A stretch of 64,000 bases of DNA, taken from Stichopus chloronotus (taxonomy: Eukaryota > Echinodermata > Holothuroidea > Aspidochirotida > Stichopodidae). The notes below the pieces were generated by a model. The model worked only from the letters and a program-made list of their open reading frames with translations, ran no database searches and was not told where the DNA came from. The stretch covers positions 9,174,979-9,238,978 of the forward strand of contig CM037843.1 in assembly GCA_021234535.1 (NCBI GenBank), given 5' to 3'. Made by a program: the position numbers and the translations under genes. Each line of letters begins with the position of its first letter. The stretch's first letter is position 1. Shown here piece by piece: positions 10,301 to 22,300 of the stretch.

Positions 10301-13300
10301 GGGCATATGCTGTCAGTGTTGGGTGGAGTTTAAAGGGTCATAGATGTGATAAGCCTTATTGCAATTTGCAGAGCCCCTTCTTTAGGGCTTTAAATGAAAG
10401 ATTCACAGCTGTTTGTGCTTTATAAATTGAATGGGATATTGCTGCATATTGTAGGAATCAACATCTTCAATTCATTGCATTAATTGAAATGGGTTTTTTT
10501 ATATGTATGAACTCAAGCATACCATTTTAGAGTATGTATATTCCAAGTACAAGGAACCATAGTGCCCTTAGGATGTAGTGAAATCACATCACGCAAGATA
10601 CTCCTTCTCTTACAGATTGTATGTAACACTGTTGATGGTTGGTCACATTAGTGCTGGGGAAGTGGTTCCATGTGGGTGCATGTTTGTCATGTTTGGGGTC
10701 CAATGTCTGAAATGGGCCATTTTATAAAAGCATGAAATATGTTTCTTTCTCTACAGATTTTATGTTACAAAAGTGAGAGGTCATGGTCAGAAATTGGCCA
10801 TATGGGCTATTGTACAAAATAATGCAAAATGCTCCTTTTACTTCATAATTTACATTATGTACTGTACATCTGTGCAAGGAACCACAGTGCCGTTGGTTTC
10901 TCGTTATAATGTATGGTTGGTGCGTTCTTTTTGTGGCTGCCCGTGAAAATAATCTGTTTAGGGTCTCAGAAAAGATTCTTTGATGATGCTTAATCAGGCC
11001 AGGATATTGGCAGTCCATTAGGTTCAGAGCCTGTTGTGTTTGTTGAAGGTCAAAGATCAGATGGGGTCATCAAGGGGTCAAATTATGTGGAGCATGTGAA
11101 TTTGATATTTCAAATGAGACAAGTGTTGACAGGTCTCGTGCCAGCTGAAGATGTACCACATTGTCATCAGGAACCTTGCTCCTTTTGTGAAAATCAAAAA
11201 GTTTCTCGAGGTCAGTTAGAGTCAAAGTGTGGTAACCCCGTAAACATTTCCAATGAAGGGAATCTTTGACAGTCTCAAACTGTAGGAGGTTTGTTGCACA
11301 TAGCTGCAAAAAGTAAATGTTTCAAATTATTGGTGCAGGCTGTTGACAACTCTTGTTATGGTAGTGTACAGTGTTGCCGAGAAACTTGAAAATGGGACAA
11401 GCAAAGTATACCTTTCCCTACTTTTTGTTGATATTACATTTTGTTTTTGCAACTTGTGTCAGACCAATGGACAGTACAGTTTGTATGTGATCCTTCCATA
11501 CCCTTCAAATGAAGACAACTCAGAGTTGTGCTGCAATAGAAACTGACATTCTGGGACAGAAATAGAAATTTGGATATTGGAATTAGAATGTGTTATGCAA
11601 AGAAAGTGATATACAGGGAATGTTTTTCACAAGTACCTACACTGTTGCAGCACGATGGTGCAGTAGGCAGGAAGTTCACATTTTAGTTTCTTGACTTGTC
11701 TCATCAATTTCATTGAGTATGGTCCCCATGTCAGACCAGTCATTGTCACTGTAAAAGCATTTTGGGTCAAACTTTTACAAAGTCTTATCAAATTACATTG
11801 TGGACCCTTACCTCACAAAGTGCATGGGTCCAGCTACACCTAAAATATTGGTAGCCAAAATTGTAGTCAATGACATATTCCATTGTGACCACCACTGCAT
11901 TCTGTCTAGCCGCCCATCAGACATGAGAGGAAAAGCATGGCATCTCTGGAGTGCCTTGACTACACCTCCACCTTCAAGTCTGAATTGAAAACACTCATAT
12001 TAGGATTAATCCATTGAACCACAATTGCTTAAAACTACAACACTAAGGTTGTAATCAGAGAAAGGGTACATGTTTAATCCACCCGTTGTGATAAGTTATC
12101 AAAGGCACCTGCATGTAGTGCAATTCATGCTGATAAGTCTTTCCCATTTCTGTGAATTTTGTACATTGCACTGAAAAATTCAGACGTTTGGCTGGCTTGA
12201 CGACTGGTATTTGTAACCGTTTTGGATCAGACAGCAGAAATTGTATCGTGACCCTGTTCTCGCTAGCTTGCTTTTTGCGTGTAGTTTTCACAGCCTAAAA
12301 GGTCAAACTCCTTGTATAATACTTTATGTACTTTTCATCTGACACTGAACATGGTAGCGTAGTTAAAAATATATATATAAAGGAGATTGCCACGACAAAA
12401 CAAACATAGTAAAATGTGAAGGCTCCTTTCTTTTTGTTGCTTAATTTTTTTTTGTTGGGTGAGGGTCATTGCACATTGCAAAAATTCAGACAACATTTGG
12501 ATGGCTTGACGATTGGTATTTGTAACCCTTTTGGATCAGACAGTAGAAATTGTACTGTGACCTTTTTTTTGCTAGCCTGTTTTTTGTATGTAGTTTTCAC
12601 AGCCTAAAAGGTCAAACTCCATGTATAATACTTTAATGTACTTTTCATTGGACACTGAACATGGTAGAGTAGTTAGAAAAGTACATATAAAGTAGATTGC
12701 CACGACAAAGCAAACAAAAATGTGAAGGCTCCTTTCTTTTTTTTGTTGCTGCTTAATTTTTCTTTCATTGGGTGAGGGTCATATTTTCTCTATGCCCAGC
12801 ACATATGGTACCATCGTGGTATGTAGGTGTAAGTCGGAAGGGAAGGACGATGTCCTCGCGGGCATCTGCAAATAAAAACGTTTCTAGAGTTAAGAGGACA
12901 TATGTAAAAATATTCATCCCCCAGATGTGGTTGTTTGCAGTTTTTATGTGTGTTTGTGTTTATCTCTTCATCATGCTTACGTCAGAGTCATGGAGTCGGT
13001 CATCTGTTTGCCTTCAATGGGATCATGCATTTGTGAAATGGCTTAACTGCCAGGGTCATTGCTAAGTGCTTGAGGGCTCCCATGTCTTGAAGGAATATTT
13101 ACACATTTACTCTCCAGTCTGTATGGTCTAGCAGATGTCAGCTCCATTGATCAAATGTGCCAGTGTTAAAACCCAGTAAATGACCCATAAATCCATATCT
13201 TGACATCTTTGTCATGTTCCAGGGAGGCTTCTTTAGTGGCGATTCCTGGTGGAAATAAGTGTACTAAAACACGTCAGCATTACACTCTTTAATGGTTCCT

Positions 13301-16300
13301 GTAAAAAGACCATTTTTTTTTTACATCTGGTTTTGTAACGTATGCTTTATCTTGCCATCGTTTCTTGAAAGGTTTCCACCAAGGACAGTCACAGAGGCTG
13401 ACCTCAGCAGACGTGGAGGACGAGGAGGCAGAGGAGGTAGAGGGAGGGGCACCTTCGGCGACTTTCATCCTCGTCCTCAACTAGGCTTCACACCAAACAG
13501 TGGTTACCGGGGGCGGGGGTCATTCTCTACAGCACCCGCTTCCAGAATGATAAGGTATGTACCGGTAGAATTCATGTCAATGAAAGTTAAATGCTCCCCA
13601 TGTTATGTCTGATTGACACAATGTTCTTGCAAGTGACCAATCTCTTGTTGTGAGCAGTGTTTTGACACCATGTGAGCATTGAAGGTTTGTTCTCAGACTG
13701 TACCTGGTCTGTAATCAGACCATGTACTCCTCTGTGACACATAATCACAAGGTTGTGAACTTATCACCAATGTATAGTTAGCTATATTCATTGCTGATTT
13801 TCAACACTTTCTGGACACTATGCGACCATGCTGGATTTGTGATCAGACGTACCAGGTCTTTGAACAGACCACTTTTTTACTATAGTCATTGTTTCACTGC
13901 CTCTGCAGGGGTAAGATGACAAAATGTAGTCACTCATCTCTTTGAGCTATGTATTACACTTTTCCTTATGGTGTGAAACTTATGTCTGTCCCCCCACCCT
14001 TGTTATTTGCCTGCAACTTTAACTTGATGTTTGGTTCAGAGAATCATGATAACAAAGAGGCATTCACTCCCCTCCATGAAACAAGGATGTTCTTGGTAAA
14101 ATATGTCAAATTTTGTGCTATTATTTGTTAGTTACACTGTCAGTGGCCTCTAGGTAATTTATAACCAGAGGTTTGTGAAGAGTCTCACAGTAGCAAATTT
14201 GCATCATTCGCAGCAGGAGTAATGCTGTATGAAAGAAACAGCCACAGGTGGCTCATTGACAGATTCCCAGTAAAGTACAGTGGCATTTTCACATCAGCCA
14301 TTTATCATTCTGAAAATTTAGAGAGTTCAGTCAAAGAAAACATTCCAAAATCAGAAAATCTGAGACGACATTGTGTTTGTGGTGAAACAGAAAAGTGGTG
14401 TAACCGTACAGGGGCATGTTTCATGTAGAAATGACCCATAGTCCAATAAAGAGATGCGCATGTTGGACTGACATTGGAGAGGTGTCTTTGAAAGGGGTGT
14501 GAATTTGAGACCCCACCTCATATACTCCTGTCTATTCCAATATGGCACCTTTAGAGGTTGCAATAACATAATTTAACCTGGTGTTCTAAAAGGTTGCACA
14601 CTCCTGTGCACCCATGGGAAATTGGTTGCCATGGAAACTCTTGTGGAAATTTTTGTGGAATTCCTGTTTTCGTTTTTTTCTTTTATTGTTGTTTTAACCG
14701 GTTTGTTAGTATTCTGTGGTTTGTTCGTGTCTTCATAATTTTGAGCCCGAGCAGTCGTAGCTTCTGTCTCGTCTTTGACAGTTTACTATTTTTGTATCTT
14801 ATTCTACATATCAATGTTATGTTAACATCGCCTTGAAGGGCAGTTATTTTACAATGCTAAGCAACCACACAAATGTGGAAGAAGCCAGTGGCTTATTTAT
14901 GACAACTTCACGTCAGATGACAACTAACTTAACAATTTTAGCTGAAATGTGGTATCTTTTTTCACAAGGTCACTTCAGATGGGAAAACTCATCCTACTGT
15001 GACTCAGCCAGGGATTGAAGCTAGAACTGCCTGGTTGCTATTTATTCCTTCAAATGCCACCACCTTTATCCACTTGTCTACAGCACCGGTCAAAATTCAT
15101 GTTATGGCGTGGTGTGTTTGTTAAAAATATTCATGGTATTGTGTCATGGTGCAGCCATCTCTTGGCATCTAGTGTCTGGTGTAGCGACAAAAGTTATACA
15201 TTTCTGAGGCTGCTGAGCTGATGAAGATGAATTTTATAACTATGATGATGTCACAGAGATGTATTTTTATTTTTGTTATTTCTATCAAAAAGGAAACCCT
15301 TGTGTATGTACTCTGTGCAGGGTGTATGTAACAAAGATGTTGCACACTTCATATCTTTTTTCTTTTTTTTTCTTTTTTTTTGTGATTATGTAGTCACCAT
15401 CTTTTTCATTCTCGGTAAAGACAGAGTATCATTAGCAAACATGTCACATTTTGTTGTGTACATATTTTTCTCTTTGTGTCTTGTGTTTGGAGTAAATACT
15501 TGCAAATTCCTTTCATCAATATTTCATTATGCAAGGTTCTCAAATTAGAAGAAGTGGAAGGTAACAGCAAACATGGTTTATATCTAAGTCATATTTGAAA
15601 TCAATGCTTGCTGGTGATAAGGTTTGCAAGTCATGTGGATTGCCTTGTTGCTGGTTGTGAGTAGTGCTTGGACATCTTGATGACCATGCAAGGTCTGATG
15701 TCAGACCATGTCAGGTCTCTGGGCAGACCATGTAATTTTCTGTGGCTCTTCAGTCAAAACGGTGCTAACTAATCACCGATGTGTAGTAACCTACCATTAT
15801 GCACTCTCTTACATCCTTGTCACTTGGACGTGCAAGTTGTTTTCCCCAAACTCTAGTTGAAATCAGTTTTTTTGCCATCTCACAAAATGAGCACACTGAT
15901 TAAAACATCTGAATTTGTCACTGTGATGTCGTTATTTGCCTCAGCATCTAAAGTTTTTCAAGTTTGCGATTTTGTTGCCTTTAGTGTTCATGTAATACAG
16001 GCAGCAATTGCACCCTTCCTTTTTTATGTTGCCATGGTTATATTGAGATGGCATCAAAAGAACAACTGCATTTAGATATCACTTCTAAACAGATGATTGA
16101 CTTGAAAAATCATTGTGGACCATTTTTTCTTGTTTTTTTTTTTCCTCCAGAAACACTATCAGTCCATATTCAAACATTCCACCTCCTGACTCGTATGGAA
16201 ATAGATTCCAAGGGCGCCCTGGCACGAGCGGAAGCCACGGCAGTCAGAGATGGAATCGGGACTCCTACACGAGCCGAGAAGAAACAGACAACTGGGGAGG

Positions 16301-19300
16301 AAACAGAAGGGGTGGTTCTCAGCGAGATCATGGAGGTAAGATTTACGTCACCCTTCACTTACCTGTCTGATCGCAAAAAATTCATTCCCATCCACCGTGT
16401 CACTCTGAGGAAGGCACATTATGCCGCAAATATGTAGCCAGTTGGAGTCCTTGTAATTATCTCTTGAGACTGATCTGTGCCTGGTGAATCAGCATTGGTT
16501 ATGATTCTGTTGTACCCTTCTGTGTCACAACACCTTTGCAGCTATTGTTCTTTACAAAAGTCAGTCATCGACCGTTAAATCGAGTACTGTGGAATCTTTT
16601 TGAACCAGTAATTAGCAATTTGAGGACCGCTCAGTTTTTATCCATTTTCATCTGGCACCCACTCACTCGTATCACAGTGTTAGTGTCTACCTCTTAAAGC
16701 TTGGACGGTATCGCAGGATCAGTGTGTTGGCTTGTAGCTGTTGATAAATGTAAACTGAGGCGCAAGATTTATTCTTACAATATTTCGAGACACAGTTGAA
16801 TATCACAGAACCACCCAGCCTGTATTCACGTCCTTGTAAATACTAAGCTGCTGAATTTGCGATGCAATTGGAGTCGAGTTCCACCTTATCGGAACCGCAG
16901 ACCTTCTTCTATGAAAGTGTCCAAAATGGGAGGGGCGTTATATTTCATTACTTTCACTGCAACTTAAGCACTGATGCATTCCACATCTGCATCCAGATTC
17001 AGTTCTGCTGCTGATGAAGCACTACCCCTCAAACTGACTTTCATATTGTCAAACTAGAGTTGTTTCAGATTAGTCTCATTTTTAATTGATCAAGTTACGT
17101 GTTGTTCATTTTCATTTTGCAACTGAAAAATGTCATACCTGTATCTTGTGAGCTTCATTGGAAGTTGGGTTAAATCTTGTACTCCATCTTATAATCACAG
17201 CAGAGGCTAACATTGATTTTTTTTTTTTTTGCTTCCAGTGAGTATTTTGTGCTTGTAGTAAGCCATATTAACTCAAAGGATATGTTTTATTAAGTGTGGC
17301 CTTCAAACCCAAGATTGGGAGGATAAGGGTGTTACGTGGACAAAACCTTAATTAAGCTCAATGAGCTCCGATAGCTGAGAAATTGATAGAGTAAGTCATA
17401 GATTCTGTTACAGCATTCAAAAATAAACCAAAGTTCAAAATATTGTTGTAAAATCCATATCGGAGACAACGTGTTCACATGTCCATCTGCCCCGCATCTT
17501 TGTGTATAGATATGGACCATGTGAAACCACCAAATTTTTTGCCATCTTTTCTGGAATGGTTACCACAAAAGAGAGGATAGCTACTCCTAAAATGTAGAAG
17601 TTGCACCGTGACAAGAGGGAACAAAACCATTGTGGAACTTCTATGTAATCATGCGGTGGTTACAAATTAAACCTGACACTCTCCTGAACATTATATAACA
17701 TAGAAGGTGTTACAATTTCATTATTTGAGAATTCCAAAGAATTCATTCGATGGCAGAGAGAGCTCCAGAGATATTAATTTCTTGTTATAGTCATTTTGAC
17801 TCTCAGGATAATAAACAAAACATATATAGTTGTAATTTCATCTTAAGAATACAGTAAGATGAAATTACCACTCTGCATGTTTTGTTTACTATATTGAGGG
17901 TCAAAAAGACTGTACCTAAAGTTATTATGGTGCAAGTTCTATATTTTTGTGGACCAAATGGGTGTTGTGTTTGTGGGAAAATGCCTTGTTGTATGATAGT
18001 CATCGGTCATCCGTCGTTGGTGACAGGAGTTTTGGATCATGTGGATTATTCTTTGAAGGAGCTGCTTTCAAGATTACTGGAAGTGGCATCAAATCAGCAT
18101 CGTAATGCTCGTTTAAAAAGATTCACAAAAATATCAGTCGTATGTTTAGAAATGGCACCTCTGAATCGCTAGACATTTGTCGTGAAACGTCAAACCTTGC
18201 CGAAAGGAACTGAGACTTGCGCGTTGTACAACATTTCAATAAGGTCTCGTTGAGAACTCAAAGATATCACGGGCAGGCCCCAAAAGTGGTTGTGGGACCC
18301 TAATTGTTTACAGATCATTGGAATGAATGAAAAGACATAGCGCTCCCTGAAGGCCATGGTATTTTGGTCACGTCTAGTGTGAGAGACAGATCTGCCATTT
18401 GAATTCAAAGCAGTGAGCGTGACCTTTCTTCGTCTTGATTTCATAAGCAAAGGGTGCTGTGCCTCTGATATTCCCACACAGATTGTAGGAACCAGTTAAC
18501 CTGAATAACTGAGTGAGTTTCACCAACAGAGGTCTAAGTCCAGTTGTCATGTAGTTAAATTTCAGCTCTTTTCGTCTAGAGAAGCTTGGCCCCTTCTGAG
18601 GTACCGCAAATGACATGCACCGTAAATGAAAGGTTAATCAACACTAGACCGATCATTGACTGTAGGATAATGCACGGTCGGTGGTTGATGCAAGCCATGT
18701 AGGAGTGTGCTGTCAAAGTTCATCGATTGCACCGACCTCCAATTCTGCATCGTCCTACAGTGACTGCACAGGTGCAAAGTTGGTTGGCCTTGTTCATACA
18801 TACAAAACAAGATTTTGGTTAAGAAGATGAATATGAAAGAAACTTTGGGTTTGCCAATAATTGGATTTTTATTGAAAATGAATTCCGCGAAGAGGTGAAC
18901 AAGATTCACAAGACGTCAACAATGTTTGTGCACACTAGACAAAGTACCACCATTGTTTTGTTTAGGATAGCAGATGACAAAACACTGTCAATTTATGTTT
19001 TTGGTGTATTCATCTGTCGGTGATTTTACTCTAAAATTGACCATGATTTAGTAGCAAGATAATTCACGGTCACCTGACTAAAATGGGCTAATAGGAGTTG
19101 AGGCCTCTTTCCAAGTATGTATGAATTTATAGTGATGCAGGTTAGGCCCTTGCAATCATTTAAAGTAGTGTTAAGTAGAGCTTGCGTGCTATTAACGTTG
19201 ACCTGATACATTACCAGCACAGTTACACTGACTTTGTAAAAGTCTCTGTTTTGCTGGTGTCATTTCTTTTTAGTTCAGATTATAATTCGCGTGGTCACAT

Positions 19301-22300
19301 GAGTGCTTTCAGTTGTCAGCGATACTTTGAAATATGACGTTCAGACTTGGTGACGTCACATTTCAGCTCGATGGTGTGGACAACACACACGTTCAGGTTT
19401 TGTTAATCATTGACAGCTTCTATTGCTGTCACGCACTGTATGATGGTGTTTGCTGTCTCAGAATTGATTCACAAGCGTGACTCCAAAAGAATGGGTTCTT
19501 GTAGTAGGTGCAGCTTCTTAAGAGGAAAGTGGGATCATCATACTCTCAGATTCAACACTGAAGTAATTTCTGGGTGGAACCTCACACTCCGGTTGTGGAC
19601 CATAGTAACGAAACCTTTAAAGAACAGACAATGATGTGATAATTGTAAACTATGATCGTACAAATTGTTGCACAAGGGAAATGGCTGTATGTTAAAAAGA
19701 ATAACATAAAGTCAATTAAGCAAACCACAGACTGCATTAAACTTCCTGCAAATGATTTAAGAAATGAGCGTTAACTTAAGAGATATGTATCAAATAATAG
19801 CAACACAGTCACGTAAGAGTGACGGAACATATCTAGCGAAGAAATACAGAATAGATTCATAAAAAAATTAATAAAAAAAAAGAGTGAAATATGTACAGGG
19901 CCATCAGTAACAACGCACCCAGTGTACATGGTATGGTTGAAATTTGGCTTACAAACTGAGACCCTACCAAATGACAAACTGGCAAACAAGTATTGGTTGG
20001 ACACTCTGAGGTTAGAGTTCCAGACATCCTTTGCTGCAATAGTTGGCTACAAGATCGGGGAGGTGTAGAAAAGTCTGAAGGTTCATGAGTCAAATTATGT
20101 TGCATTTGTTTTTCTTTATGTTGAAAATTTTGAAAAATTACCAGCACCCCTCTGACAAGTCTCAATAATCGGTATAGCAGTTCTCTTTCCATCTAGTAGC
20201 TTTTCCAGATCTCATTCCTTTTGTATTTCTTGTTGGTAAATCTTTTGAGGCCTTAATGGCAGACACAATTCCTGCTAAAGTTTACCAGATGTAATAGTTT
20301 GGCCTACGACTGTCCCTACCAGTGTTTTCATCATTTCCTAGAAGTATGAGCAGGTAGCTTCCAGCTGGCACCCATCAGGTATCACCCAGAAAAATGTGAG
20401 TCATAATGTTAGCGTCGTTGTTTTGACAGTCCTCACCAGTGGAGTATGTATGTGATGAATTGGTAATTTTGTTTTCGTTTCAAGTCAAACCTGATGCACG
20501 TTAATTCACTTTTTCATCAAATCAATGTTTACAATAAATGCATTAGGTGTGACAAATAACGTCTAATATTGTCCCAAGCAAAGTATCGTTGCCGACTTTA
20601 TGAAGGGAGTGGATCGTAGTGGATCGGGACTGAGTAGTGAATGTCGGGTGGGTACCCTGGTTATGTGGGTCGCCTATGAGTGCACCAGCGTTCGGTGTTG
20701 ACGTCGTTTTCTTCGAAGTGTCACTGTAATAAATATATGATCTAATGACACACATTACTCTTCATAATTACAGGGACATTCAGTCTCAATTTCCGTGTTG
20801 CATATTTTTGGAAGGTTAGAAATATTATTTTCAATACATGGCACAGCAGCATTACTCTTTATCAACAAAGCTCCTGTGAGTGCTAAATATTTTAATAGCA
20901 AATAGAGCACAGAATCACTTGGAGAGGATCATTCTCAATGCCATGTGTTCTTTTTGTGCTTGCTCCCTTCAATTTCTCTTAATTGCTGTTAAACTGGCCA
21001 TAAAACATGGAAATGTGGTAAGACAGTTTGCATATGGTTGAAAAAAAAAGTGATGCTGGTATCCAAGCAGTGGAATGAAAATACAATTTGAACAAACATT
21101 GCTGTTGCCGCTTTGTGTGATAATTTCTATCAGCTGGACAAATTGAGAAAAAAAAAAAGGTAAGAGCTGCTCCATCTCGATTTTGCCTATCTAAATCTCG
21201 TTTTTGGGATGACTTACACTTCTCTACCTCAGACTCAGGGTCAGGACTTTTGACTGAGAGTTGTGACTTGACTCAACTTTACTTGGAGTCATGACCCCTG
21301 TGGAAAGTACAGACAAAAAAAAAACATTCATGAAGATCTGCTTTTGCGTTTTTAACAATTTGAATTTTTTCTGGAAATTTATTTACTTATTGTGCCAAAA
21401 ATGACCCTGTTTTTTTTTCCTGACAACTTAGCATATTAGTGAGAAGCTCACTTCTCCTGTTAATACTTTTTTGGTCCCCTTCATTGCCTGCACAACAATT
21501 CCTGCTCAATATATGTTACATAAGTAGGCTCCAGATAGGATGTCATTGAAACCAATACCAAGTAGGAGGCGTCATAAGTAGCTTAAGCGTTGCGACTGTT
21601 TGGTCGCAAGTGCTTGGCTTCAAAAAGTGTGGCAGTTGCCTAAGCCTACTTTCGACCCTCTCTGCTCTGTATTTGTAAGGTAATTTTGTAATCTTCTGAA
21701 TGCATCTTTACTGGATTTATTATTAGCTATCATCAAAGTAGGGTATAGCCTCTGAAATATGTGCACATTGTAATGTGTTGTGTGGCAAGTTCTTGATTGA
21801 ATGCAGGAAGTCTTGTCAAAGTCACCTTTGAGTAATCACATTTGATCTCTTTGCGTGTTCACTCCCATCAAACCTGCCTGGAGTACCACATATATTGCAT
21901 TCAGTTTGTAAGGTCTACAAGAGACATAGCATCCCATAGGAGTTCCAGGTTCTAGTGAGTGAGTTCCTGGTACGGTCTTGAGACAAAGCTACTGAATACA
22001 CATCTCACTGACGTCAGTCAGTGCATCAACTTCTAAAATTTAAGAGTGTGAAAGCTACCAAAAAATGATTTTGGAAGCTGTTCCATCCAATAAAACACAG
22101 GATTCTTTTTAGACTGTGGATACAAAAAATATTTCTACTTGTCACATTTTATGAAGTCAAATTCTGGTCTCTTGGACTTGGATGACTCCTTGTCACTTAA
22201 GTAGTTGACCAGTCTATGATTATTAACTGTCCTAAACCTTGATATTGTCATAAAAATGAGCTTCTGGTAAGCCATTTCCGTAACCTGCTTTGTGTGTTTC

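Larger units (their letters stand above)
8717..13371. other. XRN2 intron 4655 b with several repeat blocks
   Basis: Contains A/T homopolymer stretches (8928-8960, 9469-9482, 9532-9544), two DR1-type units (9690-10010), a pair of diverged units carrying acceptor-like pyrimidine tracts (10560-10870), a further DR1-type fragment (11035-11240) and a ~310-bp tandem duplication (12165-12781). No exon compatible with phase 2 to 2 was recognised. Confidence 0.75.
13555..16150. other. XRN2 intron 2596 b
   Basis: Holds two related repeat segments (13654-13880 and 15660-15815), a consensus RFX X-box (14625-14638), a tRNA-derived SINE head on the minus strand (about 14990-15085), T-rich stretches near 15355-15382 and a strong polypyrimidine tract at the 3' end. 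No other coding block was recognised. Confidence 0.75.

Noticed and set aside
16048..16437. 129-codon frame overlapping the XRN2 exon at 16151
   Set aside because: It is the wrong frame of the exon: it lacks splice consistency, while the correct frame gives the Ser/Gly/Arg-rich tail with matching phases.
18190..18616. Pair of minus-strand frames (95 and 80 codons)
   Set aside because: No shared frame, no known domain; they lie next to the palindromic interspersed repeat and are probably non-coding.
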